From an uncultured Syntrophobacterales bacterium (GTDB taxonomy: Bacteria > Desulfobacterota > Syntrophia > Syntrophales > UBA5619): a stretch of 64,000 nucleotides of DNA. The notes beneath the pieces are model-generated. The model saw only the letters and a list, made by a program, of their open reading frames with translations. It ran no database searches and had not been told where the DNA came from. Location: positions 145,005 to 209,004 of the forward strand of contig CAIYSL010000068.1 in NCBI GenBank assembly GCA_903928915.1. The letters are read 5' to 3'. Shown here piece after piece: positions 43,999-52,738 of this stretch. The position numbers and the translations under genes were made by a program. Within the stretch, counting starts at the first letter, position 1. Each line of letters begins with the position of its first letter.

Positions 43999-44622
43999 AT
44001 GGCGGATCAGGAACGGGGGAGCCGGCAACTCATCGAGGGTGCGCGGATTCATCTGCGGGCCGTTGTCCCGGCCGATGTGACCGACCGGTATTGCCGGTGG
44101 ATGAATGATCCGGAAGTGGTGCAATTCTTGGAATCGCGCTTCCAACCGTCGTCGCGGGAAACCATCCTGGCCTATGTGAAAAAGATGGGCGACGCCGCCG
44201 ATTACCTGTTCCTGGCGATCTGCCTGAACGAGGGGGGAGTCCATATCGGGAATATCAAGATCGGTCCGATCGACTGGATTCACCGGTTTGCCGATGTTTC
44301 GCTCCTGATCGGAGAAAGGGACTGGTGGGGGAGGGGGCTGGGAGCGGAGGCGATCGGGCTGGTCGTCGGGTATGCGTTCGAAACCCTGAACCTCCACAAG
44401 CTGACCGCCTGTGCCTACCGGGACAACGTCGGTTCGCTCAGCGCCTTCGCAAAGGCCGGTTTCACGGAAGAGGGGGTTCGGCGGGAGCAGCGGTACTCCG
44501 CGGGGCGATACATCGACGACATCCTGCTCGGCTTGGTCAACGGCGGCGATGCCGGGGCCGCGCCTCAGGGCGGGCAGCGGCGCGAAAAACGGCCGGGGCC
44601 GCGCAGGACGAAGAAGGGATGA
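43999..44622 (+). CDS. GNAT-family N-acetyltransferase (candidate PseH)
   Basis: A 207-residue acetyltransferase of the RimJ/RimL-like GNAT type. Acetyl-CoA binding is indicated by LIGERDWWGRGLGAEAIGLVVGYAF and the following KLTACAYRDNVGSLSAFAKAGF. It fits the PseH step, N-acetylation of the 4-amino group, which is otherwise unassigned here. GTG 43990 is an alternative start; ATG 43999 has a GGTGAGGGGA site. The last 30 residues are basic and Gly-rich. Confidence 0.8.
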   Translation: MADQERGSRQLIEGARIHLRAVVPADVTDRYCRWMNDPEVVQFLESRFQPSSRETILAYVKKMGDAADYLFLAICLNEGGVHIGNIKIGPIDWIHRFADVSLLIGERDWWGRGLGAEAIGLVVGYAFETLNLHKLTACAYRDNVGSLSAFAKAGFTEEGVRREQRYSAGRYIDDILLGLVNGGDAGAAPQGGQRREKRPGPRRTKKG

Positions 44623-44634
44623 GGGGCGAAAACG

Positions 44635-47118
44635 GTGCGTAAGTGGGAGACGCAGGATCGGAACGGCGGGCAGACTGCGCAGCGGCAAGCGGGCATCAGC
44701 GCCTGCATCATCTACCGGGGTGACGAGCGCCGGCTGCTCCGGAGCATGGCCGAACTGCGCGATCGCTTTGCCGAGACGATCGTGACGAATGCCTCCGGGT
44801 CGGGCCTCCCCGCCGGCCTCGTGACCGATGCGCGGTGCAGATGCGTCGAGCCTTCCGCTGCGTTCCCGGACGACGCCGTCGCTTGCGGGATCGCAGAGGC
44901 GCGGGAGGAGTGGGTGTTGATCGTCGAAGCGGGCGAGTCGGTTTCCGCCGCGGGATGCGAACGCCTCAAGGAGTTGTGCCGCGCCGGCGCCGCCGATGCG
45001 TACCGGCTCCTCTTTCCCGCGGGGATCGAGGCCGGAGCGCTCGGGGCGTACGCCTGGATGGGCGCCTGGGCGGCAGATGCGCCCCCCCGGGTCGATGCGG
45101 CGGGATATGTGCCTTCCGTGGGCATACGGCTATTTCGGAAAGAGGCGGTCAAAGCGGTTCGCTCCCTTCCCGCGGGAGGACTTCAGGTCGACGTTTGCGC
45201 CTCGGCGCGGGTCTTGACCCGGTGCGACATCGGGCTGCAAGGCGATGGCGGCGCAGATGAAATCTCCGCGTCCGTCGGGGGGGAGGAGGGGCGCCGGAGA
45301 AGGGAGCGGGAGGCCTTCCTGCAAGGCACCGCCCCGCCGGACCGGCTTCCCGAATCCGGCGAGATCGTCGGTCCCGGCGAGATCGGCTATCCGCTGATTT
45401 CGGAAGAGGACCTGCCGTCGCTCGAGGCCGGCCTTGCGCGGGGGTTCGGGCGCGTCGAGATACTGAAATGGGCGATCCATAACGTGATCGAAACGGGGGA
45501 ATACCGGAAGGCCGTTTCTCTCGCGCAACAGGCGATCGACCGCCTGCCGCCGAGCCGCGAGTTGTTCGAGATCTGGCACCTCAAAGGAATCGCCCTCTTC
45601 CACCAACTGGACCTAGCGGGCGCCGCGCAGGCGATGCGCAGGGCGCTGGAGCTCAATGGGACGGATTTCAACACCCTTTCCGATCTGGTACGGGTGCACA
45701 TCGTTTCCGGGGATTTGTCCCGGGCGCGGGAGGTGCTGGACTCAGCGATCGCCCATCACGGCCGCATGCCGGCAAACGAATACATCAGGCAAGCGCTCGA
45801 CAGGCGGTCGGAGCGGCCGGTGACCGTCTCCCTGCTCTTGTTGTGTCGCGACGAGGAACGGTACGTCGCTCGGGCGCTACGGTCGGTTCGCTCGCTCGTC
45901 GACGAGATCGTAGCCGTCGATACGGGATCGCAGGACCGGACACGGGACATCCTGCGGGAATACGGCGCACGCGTGGTTCCGTTCCCCTGGACCGACGACT
46001 TTGCCGCGGCGCGGAATCACGGCCTCGCCCAGGTCAGCTGCGATTACGTCTTCTGGATGGATGCGGACGAATTCCTCGCCGACAAGGACCGGCTGTCGTT
46101 CCTGGTGTTCAAGAATCTCCTGCCCCGGAGCGCTGCGGTCGGCGTCGTCTTCGACGTGCGTACACTCGACGGGGACTACGGGATCGACGCCTGGGGGATC
46201 CCGCCCCGGATGATCGGAAAGCGGGTCGCGCTGTTTCCCCATTCGCCGCCGGTACGGTTTCAGGGGCGCGTCTTCGAGAGCGTCGATTCGGCGCTCCAGA
46301 CCCTGCGCATCCCTCTGCTGTTCGCCGAAAGCATCGCCATCCGGCACCACCACGATGACGAGGCTGCACGGCGGATCCGCAAGATCGGGGCAATGAGCGG
46401 AAGTGCGGGGGATTTGACCGCAGAGGGGTTGCTCGCGGGGGTGCTCTTCTGGATGGAGGGGGGCGATCTCGAGCGGGCTGGGGAATGGTTCGAGCGCGCC
46501 CTCGGGGCGGCAGCCGGAGAGGACAGGCACCTGCCGACGATCTGCAAGCTGTTTGATGAATGCCGGCAGAAGGGGCTCATGCGCACCAACCCCCGGATAT
46601 TCGGGAAGCTTCTGTCCACCTACGGCACTTCCTATCGGGTGGTCACTCTTCTGGCCGACCATCTGTACGGGCTCGGTGAGTACGACGGGGCTGCAATCCT
46701 GCTCCGGCGGTTGGCGGCGGGAGCGGGCGGCGGGTTCGCCGACCGGCCGGAGACCGATGCCCTCCGGGATAACCGCGTGAAGCTGGCCGCGGCGAGTCTG
46801 GAGCGGGGAGACATTGCGACCTGCGATGCCATGATCGCGCTGCTGGGAGCGGACCGGGAGGGGTCCGACGCGGTTCGCGCGGTGTCGTTCTCCCGGGCGA
46901 TCAGGACGCGGGACCTCGACGAGGCGCTCGCCCTTCTGGATGCATGGGTCCGGGAACGAAACATGCCGATCCGGGGCACCATCAACGATTTCACCGACCT
47001 GCTTCGCGTCATCGCCGAATGTGCGGAGGTCATCGCCCGGTACGGTTCGCTCGACGCCGCCCGGATCCTGAACCGATCCGCGCACTACTTCGCCGGAACG
47101 ATCGCCCAGGTGAGCTGA
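44635..47118 (+). CDS. large TPR protein with a family-2 glycosyltransferase domain
   Basis: An 827-residue protein. Residues about 18-200 look like a decayed glycosyltransferase-2 fold without catalytic acidic motifs (ACIIYRGDERRLLRSMAEL). TPR-like repeats fill about 270-385. Residues about 395-600 are an intact glycosyltransferase-2 domain (VSLLLLCRDEERYVARALRSV, VAVDTGSQDRT, and the DxD-type FWMDADEFL). Helical repeats continue to the end. It may transfer sugars to flagellin or extend the glycan. GTG start; the Maf gene follows directly. Confidence 0.82.
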   Translation: MRKWETQDRNGGQTAQRQAGISACIIYRGDERRLLRSMAELRDRFAETIVTNASGSGLPAGLVTDARCRCVEPSAAFPDDAVACGIAEAREEWVLIVEAGESVSAAGCERLKELCRAGAADAYRLLFPAGIEAGALGAYAWMGAWAADAPPRVDAAGYVPSVGIRLFRKEAVKAVRSLPAGGLQVDVCASARVLTRCDIGLQGDGGADEISASVGGEEGRRRREREAFLQGTAPPDRLPESGEIVGPGEIGYPLISEEDLPSLEAGLARGFGRVEILKWAIHNVIETGEYRKAVSLAQQAIDRLPPSRELFEIWHLKGIALFHQLDLAGAAQAMRRALELNGTDFNTLSDLVRVHIVSGDLSRAREVLDSAIAHHGRMPANEYIRQALDRRSERPVTVSLLLLCRDEERYVARALRSVRSLVDEIVAVDTGSQDRTRDILREYGARVVPFPWTDDFAAARNHGLAQVSCDYVFWMDADEFLADKDRLSFLVFKNLLPRSAAVGVVFDVRTLDGDYGIDAWGIPPRMIGKRVALFPHSPPVRFQGRVFESVDSALQTLRIPLLFAESIAIRHHHDDEAARRIRKIGAMSGSAGDLTAEGLLAGVLFWMEGGDLERAGEWFERALGAAAGEDRHLPTICKLFDECRQKGLMRTNPRIFGKLLSTYGTSYRVVTLLADHLYGLGEYDGAAILLRRLAAGAGGGFADRPETDALRDNRVKLAAASLERGDIATCDAMIALLGADREGSDAVRAVSFSRAIRTRDLDEALALLDAWVRERNMPIRGTINDFTDLLRVIAECAEVIARYGSLDAARILNRSAHYFAGTIAQVS

Positions 47119-49044
47119 ATGATACAGGGAGAGACCATGCGATCATCGGTGTTCGAAAAGAACATGCAGGCCCTGGAGACTCGATATCCCGAGCTTTTCC
47201 GGCAGGTCTGCACAACGGGCGCTGCAGGTCCGGCGACCATCGTCCGCACTGGGGCCGCGGATGCCGCAGTGAATCTCCTCTCTCCGGATGATCGGGGGGG
47301 CTGCCTCTGGTATGACAACGAGGACCCGCTGGGCTACTGCCGCCGGTATATTCGTTCCCTCGACCTCGGGTACGCCCCGGTCGTCATTTTTTTGGGTTTC
47401 GGCCTCGGGTACCAGGTCCAGAGTGCCCTGCAGGATTTTTCGCAGCAGCTTTGCATCCAGCATATCGTCATCATAGAAAAGGATCTCACCGTCTTTCGCG
47501 CCGCATTGCAGTACCACGATTTCAGCCGGATCATCACGCATCCGGCAATCCATCTGTTCGTCGGCTGTTCGGCCAGCGAGCTGTTCTTCGCGCTCCGGAC
47601 CCATTTCGTGAACCACCCGTCGGTGCTGGAGTATGCGCGGAATCTGAAATTCATCGCCCTGCCGGCCCTACACCGGTTCGAGCCCTCCTATTACGGCGAG
47701 GCATATCGGTGCGTAAAGGACGCCACGCTCCACATTCTCCAGCACATGGGAAACGATCCCTACGACGCCCTCCTCGGGATCCGCCAGACGGTCGCAAACC
47801 TCCGCCCGCTGATCGAAGACCCGGGGATTGCCGCCTTCCGCGGCTGCTTCCGGGCAAAGCCCGGCATCGTGATCGGCGCCGGTCCCTCGCTGAACAAGAA
47901 TATCCACCTGCTCAGGGAGGCGGCCGACAAGGCGGTCCTGATCGCGGTGGACGCGGCCCTGAAGCCGCTGCTGAACGCCGGAGTTCGGCCCCATCTGGTC
48001 ACGAATATCGAACGGACCGCCGGCGTGAACGCCTTCTTCTTGAACCTGGGTCGACAGGAGGAGATCTTCTTCGTCTTCTCCCCCGTAGCGGCCCCCGGGA
48101 CGTACGCCGCCTTCGACGGGCCGAAGATCATCGCCCACCGGTACGAGAAGCTGATGCAGTGGCTCGCCCTACCCAAAGGAGCGCTCACCGGCGGCCCGCT
48201 CGTCTGCAACTTTGCCTTCGATATGGCTCAGTACCTGGGGTGCGATCCGATCATCCTGGTCGGACAGGATCTGTCGTTCACCCCCAGCGGGGCGACGCAC
48301 GCCAGCGGCAACGTGTTCGGACAGATCGACGAGTACAAGAGAGATACCCGGGAGGTCGAAGGCAACTATCAGGAACGGCTTCTGACAACGCCATCCTTCG
48401 AGGAGGGCAGAAAATCGCTGGAAGTTCAGGTGCGGCACTATCCGGGTGTCTGCATCAATGCCACCGAAGGCGGCGCCAGGATCAACGGGTGCCGCTTCGT
48501 GAGCCTGAGGCGGTCGATCGACGCCTATTGCCGGGTCGGGGTCGACGCCGTGAGTATCCTGAAACGGATCTGGACTGCCGAGAAGTCGTGTCAGCAGGAC
48601 GTATCCGGCGAGCTGAGGCGAGCAGGTGCGCTCATCGATCAATCGCTTGCCGAGATGGACGCGGCGCTGGACGATTGCCGGAGGGGGCTGGATATGATCG
48701 ACGCCTTTCTGCGCAGCAATCCTCTCACCTCGGGCGACGGACCCGACCCGAATGTGGCGGCGGCGATCCGCGCGCTCACCGGAGAACTGAATGAGATACG
48801 CGGACGGGTGATCGCCCTCCCCTCGTTTGCGGTGTTCGAGATGGTCATCCAGGGCTACCACTTCGACCTCGAGATGCGCCGCAACATGGCCCATGAGCAG
48901 TTTCGCCGGCGGGAGTTCGCCGAGTCGAAGTCCTTTCTGCTGCTGAAGGAATGGTTCGCCACGGTCGGCCAGCTCATCCTGTCGACACGGTTTGCCATCG
49001 AACGGGCACGGTCGGCCGCAATGGCGGAGGCGGGGTGCGCATGA
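47119..49044 (+). CDS. maf: motility accessory factor (Maf) flagellin glycosyltransferase
   Basis: A 641-residue Maf protein. The central DUF115-type domain is clear: PGIVIGAGPSLNKNIHLL, VDAALKPLLNAGVRPHLVTNIE, then GGPLVCNFAFDMAQYLGCDPIILVGQDLSF. The N-terminal part (VVIFLGFGLGYQVQSAL) and a helical C-terminal domain match the family. Maf enzymes attach pseudaminic or legionaminic acid to Ser/Thr of flagellin. The start may be ATG 47119 or 47137. It is the best evidence that the island serves flagellin, whose gene lies 2.3 kb downstream. Confidence 0.92.
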   Translation: MIQGETMRSSVFEKNMQALETRYPELFRQVCTTGAAGPATIVRTGAADAAVNLLSPDDRGGCLWYDNEDPLGYCRRYIRSLDLGYAPVVIFLGFGLGYQVQSALQDFSQQLCIQHIVIIEKDLTVFRAALQYHDFSRIITHPAIHLFVGCSASELFFALRTHFVNHPSVLEYARNLKFIALPALHRFEPSYYGEAYRCVKDATLHILQHMGNDPYDALLGIRQTVANLRPLIEDPGIAAFRGCFRAKPGIVIGAGPSLNKNIHLLREAADKAVLIAVDAALKPLLNAGVRPHLVTNIERTAGVNAFFLNLGRQEEIFFVFSPVAAPGTYAAFDGPKIIAHRYEKLMQWLALPKGALTGGPLVCNFAFDMAQYLGCDPIILVGQDLSFTPSGATHASGNVFGQIDEYKRDTREVEGNYQERLLTTPSFEEGRKSLEVQVRHYPGVCINATEGGARINGCRFVSLRRSIDAYCRVGVDAVSILKRIWTAEKSCQQDVSGELRRAGALIDQSLAEMDAALDDCRRGLDMIDAFLRSNPLTSGDGPDPNVAAAIRALTGELNEIRGRVIALPSFAVFEMVIQGYHFDLEMRRNMAHEQFRRREFAESKSFLLLKEWFATVGQLILSTRFAIERARSAAMAEAGCA

Positions 49045-49079
49045 CGCAGGTTGCCGGACCATCTCAGGAAGGAGGGCGT

Positions 49080-50081
49080 ATGCAGCACATTGGGCGCGAA
49101 GAGTCCGGGGCGGCGGTTCTGCCGGTGAGACCGGAGGATATCTCCGTCTTCACCGCCTACTTATCGCTTCTCGCCGGGCAGGGCGAGCAGGAGAAATGTC
49201 GACGGCTGCTGGGGCCGCTGTTGGACGTAGTCCGCGCACTCGCCCCTGGGGAGCGCCAGGCGATTCCTTTCCTGGCGGCAGTGTTCCGGCTCGCTGCCGA
49301 AAACAGCATCAGGACCGGAGAGGTGTCGGCGGCCGCCGACCTGTACCGCGAGGGAATCGAGCTGTTTCCCCGTGCCGGCGAGCTGCGTCTCGGGTATGGC
49401 GAATGTCTGATCCGTCTCTGCCGGTTTGCCGCCGCGGAATCGGTGCTGCACGAGCTGGCCGAAGGGAGCGCGGACCCCTCCGCGGAGCTGGAATGTCCGG
49501 GCCTCACAACTTATCGGAAGGATACGGCCCTGGGAGAACTCCGGCAGAGCCAGGGCTGTCAGGAGGCGGCGCAGGACTTCTTTGCCTCCGCACTCGCGGA
49601 CAACCCGGCGTGGATTCCGGCCCACATCGGCATGATCGAGACGGAGATCCTGAAGGGAAACGTGGGCGGGGCGGAACAGTATCTGGCGGCGGTCCTCGAA
49701 CGGCTGGGACCGGACCCGGCCCTCCTCCTCGCCGCGGCGGAGAGCGCGCTGATAGCCGCGGACTTCGCGAAGGCAGAGGATTGGGCCGTGCGGCTGCAGG
49801 GGGAGCTGCTGGGAGACGACCGCTTCGAGTACCTTCTGTTCAAGATCGATTTCTTCCGGGGAGACCGGGGGGCGCTGACAAGGGCACCGTACCTGTTGCG
49901 GGGGGAAACGGTGGAGACGGAGGCGGCGCGTGTCTGGCTCCATCGCCTGAACGGGGGGGCGCATGCGGCAGACCCCCGGAGGATACCCGAGGAACTCTGG
50001 CGGGATGAGTACGCCACCCTGGACGCGGCGTGGAGCGGGACGGCCTCCTCAGGCAGGCCGATTGATACGAGGGAGAGATGA
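49080..50081 (+). CDS. tetratricopeptide-repeat protein
   Basis: A 333-residue protein made mostly of helical TPR-like repeats (ADLYREGIELFPRAGELRLGYG, FFASALADNPAWIPAHIGMI, and AEQYLAAVLERLGPDPALLL). No enzymatic motif is seen. The ATG at 49080 follows a strong AGGAAGGAGGG site; ATG 49041, which overlaps the Maf stop, is the alternative. It overlaps the radical SAM gene by four bases. It could organise the modification enzymes or recognise flagellin. Confidence 0.75.
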   Translation: MQHIGREESGAAVLPVRPEDISVFTAYLSLLAGQGEQEKCRRLLGPLLDVVRALAPGERQAIPFLAAVFRLAAENSIRTGEVSAAADLYREGIELFPRAGELRLGYGECLIRLCRFAAAESVLHELAEGSADPSAELECPGLTTYRKDTALGELRQSQGCQEAAQDFFASALADNPAWIPAHIGMIETEILKGNVGGAEQYLAAVLERLGPDPALLLAAAESALIAADFAKAEDWAVRLQGELLGDDRFEYLLFKIDFFRGDRGALTRAPYLLRGETVETEAARVWLHRLNGGAHAADPRRIPEELWRDEYATLDAAWSGTASSGRPIDTRER

Positions 50082-51067
50082 AGATAGACGAGTGCGGATT
50101 TCCGTCCGCGTCGGAACAGGTGTGCAGGCTGATTCTTACCGAAGACTGCAATGCAACCTGCCCCCACTGCTTCAATGCCAACATGCGCGTGGGCAACCAC
50201 ATGTCGATGGAGACCTTCCGCCGGGCCCTTGCGCTGGTCAGCGCCCCGGCGATCAAGCTGATGGGGGGGGAGCCGACGCTCCATCCAGACCTGCCCGAGA
50301 TATTTTCCGCCTGTCACACCGTCGTTTCCCAGGTGCGGCTGTTCACCAACGGCCTGCAGCAGGAGGTGCTCGCCGGCCTCGACTGGCGGCCGGGCGACAC
50401 GGTCACCTACAATTTCTTCGTGGCGAACAAGACGCTGACCAACCAGAATTATCTCTGGCAGCGGGATATCAGCCGCACCTTCCACGTTGTCGTCAATACC
50501 CAGACCGATTTTTCACGGCTGTACCGGAAATTGCGGGCGCTCGCCGGCGTCCTCCGGAAACAGCCGGAAGGGGTGCGGGCCCGTTCGGGGCTGGCAGTAA
50601 GCCTGGACACCCAGGAAAACATCTTCCTTCACAGACAGGAGTTGCAGAGGATCCTGTACGATGTGGTGCGCAGAGCGAAGCTCTGGGGGTTCCGGAACGT
50701 CACCCGCGACCACAACATCCCGGTCTGTTTCTGGACCGAGGAAGGGATGCGGACCTACTTGGACCGTCACCTCAGCCACAACGCCACCACCGCCTGCATG
50801 TCGCCCGCCTGCGCGAGCTGGATCGGGATCGACGGAACCGTGCGGCACTGCAATCAGTTCCCGATCCAATGCGGTAGAATCACGGCGGAAACCAGCCGCG
50901 CCGACCTGGCCTCCTTCTATCTGCGGGGGCGGGCCGCCAAACGGGAACTTCTGGCCGCCGACGGCGAATGCCAGCACTGCCGCCATCTGGAGCGATGTCT
51001 GGGCGGATGCTTCAAGGCCTACCACCTGGACAACCAGGTCAGCCTCCACCGGTTGAAGTGCGCCTGA
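50078..51067 (+). CDS. radical SAM protein with C-terminal auxiliary-cluster cysteines (third of three)
   Basis: A 329-residue radical SAM enzyme with the cluster motif Cys24-xxx-Cys28-xx-Cys31 (CNATCPHC) and a KLMGGEPTLHPD SAM motif. The C-terminus carries further cysteines in a SPASM/Twitch-like arrangement (CMSPAC, HCNQFPIQC, CQHCRHLERCLGGC). SPASM enzymes often modify peptides or proteins, so direct modification of flagellin is possible. It is the last gene of the island; 317 bases separate it from fliC. Confidence 0.85.
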   Translation: MKIDECGFPSASEQVCRLILTEDCNATCPHCFNANMRVGNHMSMETFRRALALVSAPAIKLMGGEPTLHPDLPEIFSACHTVVSQVRLFTNGLQQEVLAGLDWRPGDTVTYNFFVANKTLTNQNYLWQRDISRTFHVVVNTQTDFSRLYRKLRALAGVLRKQPEGVRARSGLAVSLDTQENIFLHRQELQRILYDVVRRAKLWGFRNVTRDHNIPVCFWTEEGMRTYLDRHLSHNATTACMSPACASWIGIDGTVRHCNQFPIQCGRITAETSRADLASFYLRGRAAKRELLAADGECQHCRHLERCLGGCFKAYHLDNQVSLHRLKCA

Positions 51068-51068
51068 C

Positions 51069-51115
51069 GACTCCCGGAGCCGAATCCTCTTGACCGGACA
51101 CAAGGTCCGGGAGTC
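51069..51115 (+). repeat. overlapping alternative hairpins after the island
   Basis: GACTCCCGGA (51069-51078) pairs perfectly with TCCGGGAGTC (51106-51115). The same right arm can instead pair with CCGGAC (51094-51099) through GTCCGG (51105-51110). The two structures exclude each other. No T run follows, so this is not a standard intrinsic terminator. It may be a processing or rho-related element separating the island from fliC. Confidence 0.4.
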
Positions 51116-51198
51116 CACCCGGGAACGGGGGGGCCTGCCACGGCGCTTCCCGTTTCTCCCTCGGGAACCACATTCCGCTTTCCCCTCCGAAAAGAAAT

Positions 51199-51226
51199 TA
51201 AAGCAAACCCCCCTGCCTGCCGATAA
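51199..51226 (+). promoter_or_regulatory. sigma-28 promoter for fliC
   Basis: TAAA at 51199-51202, a 16-base spacer and a perfect GCCGATAA at 51219-51226. It is the best sigma-28 match in the window. Start of transcription near 51233 would give a leader of about 150 bases before fliC, unusually long and holding the CsrA-type motifs. Confidence 0.92.
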
Positions 51227-51307
51227 TGTGTTCAAAGGCCGGAACGATCCAATACGCGGGGGAAGGAGGGGATGAGCAAAACGGGCCGCACCGGGGATCA
51301 CGGGCCG

Positions 51308-51373
51308 GCGGGCAGGGAAGCCCGCATGCTGTTCGCCGAATGACCGGCGACACTCACACACAAAATCAAGGAG
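51308..51373 (+). promoter_or_regulatory. candidate CsrA binding region in the fliC leader
   Basis: Site one is a hairpin with stem GCGGGC/GCCCGC (51308-51313 and 51320-51325) and a six-base loop AGGGAA, the ANGGAN form preferred by CsrA. Site two is AAGGAG at 51368-51373, which is also the fliC ribosome binding site. They are about 54 bases apart. The same pairing of an upstream hairpin site with one on the ribosome binding site is known for Bacillus subtilis hag. Confidence 0.6.
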
Positions 51374-51384
51374 GATGACATACC

Positions 51385-52491
51385 ATGGGATTAAGAATTC
51401 AGAACAACATCGCGGCAATGAACGCTCATCGGAACCTGACGATCGCGGACGGCGGGATGAGCAAATCACTGGAAAGACTCTCTTCGGGTTACCGGATCAA
51501 CAAGGCGTCGGATGACGCGGCGGGCCTGGCCGTTTCTTCGGGAATGCGGGCCGACATCGCCAGCTATAAGGTGGCGTCGCGGAACACCTCCGAAGCCATC
51601 GCCCTGCTGCAGGTGGCCGAAGGCGCCTACGACCAGATCAGCAATATCCTGACCCGGTTGAAGGAACTGACGACCCAGGGCACCTCGGCGAACGCCTCGG
51701 GAAACACGGCCGACATCAGCAACGAAGTCACGGCCCTCAAGGCCGAACTCGACCGGATCGCCAACGCCACGGAGTACAGCGGCCAGACCGTTCTGCGCGG
51801 CTATGGCTCCGCGGTGCAGGCCTATGGCGCCGGCATCGACTCCACTGCCGAGCGGGATGCGATGGGTCTGACGAGCATCTCGGCAAGCGGCGTGACCGAC
51901 AACGTCACCTACACGATCACCGCCACCTCCTTGAACGTGATCACGGTTACCAACGGCACTACGAGTGCTACCGAGTCCAAGACGCTCACCGGCGACGGCG
52001 CCCAGACGATCAATTTCCAGTCCATGGGGATCACCCTGAACATGGGGTCGCTCTTCGTCAGGACGGCGGTCGCCCTGAACGGCCAGACCCTGGTGTTCAC
52101 CGTGGCCGGCGGGAATTTCGTCACCGGCATCAAGAATGACGCGAACCACTACATTAACGTCGGGATCGACAAGGTCTCCTCGGCGGATCTGTCCCTCACG
52201 GGCGTGACCGGGACGGTGTTGGCCGACCTCGACACGATCAACACCGCCATCGAGACGCTGGCAGGCAGCCGCGCCGAGATCGGCGCCGCCATGAACCGCC
52301 TCGGGTACGCCGCGGCGAACCTGGCCTCGTCGATCGAGAACGTGCAGGCGGCCGAGTCGGTCATCCGCGACGTGGATATGGCGGCGGAAATGACCACCTT
52401 CACCAAGAACCAGATCCTGCTCCAGGCGGGTACGGCCATGCTGGCTCAGGCGAATATGGCTCCGCAGGGCGTCCTGTCGCTCCTCAAATAA
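51385..52491 (+). CDS. fliC: flagellin FliC
   Basis: A 368-residue flagellin. The N-terminal D0/D1 helices are canonical (LRIQNNIAAMNAHRNLTIAD, LERLSSGYRINKASDDAAG) and so is the C-terminus (ASSIENVQAAESVIRDVDMA, then FTKNQILLQAGTAMLAQAN). The variable middle, about residues 145-265, is small and rich in Ser and Thr, which suits O-glycosylation by the Maf enzyme encoded upstream. A GGAGGATGACATACC spacer places the ribosome binding site under possible CsrA control. It is the only flagellin gene in the window. Confidence 0.98.
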   Translation: MGLRIQNNIAAMNAHRNLTIADGGMSKSLERLSSGYRINKASDDAAGLAVSSGMRADIASYKVASRNTSEAIALLQVAEGAYDQISNILTRLKELTTQGTSANASGNTADISNEVTALKAELDRIANATEYSGQTVLRGYGSAVQAYGAGIDSTAERDAMGLTSISASGVTDNVTYTITATSLNVITVTNGTTSATESKTLTGDGAQTINFQSMGITLNMGSLFVRTAVALNGQTLVFTVAGGNFVTGIKNDANHYINVGIDKVSSADLSLTGVTGTVLADLDTINTAIETLAGSRAEIGAAMNRLGYAAANLASSIENVQAAESVIRDVDMAAEMTTFTKNQILLQAGTAMLAQANMAPQGVLSLLK

Positions 52492-52523
52492 CCCCTCCCC
52501 GGCCCGAGGCCGGAGAGCAACCG

Positions 52524-52562
52524 AACCCCCGTTCCCGGATCCCCGGGAACGGGGGTTTTTTT
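52524..52562 (+). terminator. intrinsic terminator of fliC
   Basis: A perfect 15-bp stem (52524-52538 with 52543-52557) and a four-base loop ATCC, running into seven T residues (52556-52562). It lies 33 bases after the fliC stop and isolates fliC as a single-gene transcript. Confidence 0.95.
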
Positions 52563-52652
52563 ACCCGCGGTCCGGCCCGAACGGCAGGATCCGCGGCGGT
52601 TGGACGGGTTGGCCGACATTTTGCTCATCCTACTGGCAGACGGGCTGATTGC

Positions 52653-52680
52653 TCAAGTTCCGGGTATTTTTTTCCGATAG
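52653..52680 (+). promoter_or_regulatory. sigma-28-type promoter for fliD
   Basis: TCAA at 52653-52656, a 16-base spacer and TCCGATAG at 52673-52680. It differs from the fliC site in one base of the -35 core and two of the -10. It lies 58 bases before the fliD ATG at 52739, which also argues against the earlier in-frame TTG at 52649. Confidence 0.72.
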
Positions 52681-52738
52681 GGAATATGAGCCGCGGAATT
52701 TTTTGCCGGGCCGTGTCGATCGATGGGGCGGAGGAGAG

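Noticed and set aside
52649-52738. TTG-initiated 30-residue extension of FliD
   Set aside because: It would overlap the sigma-28-type promoter at 52653-52680 and lacks a family match; ATG 52739 has a good ribosome binding site.
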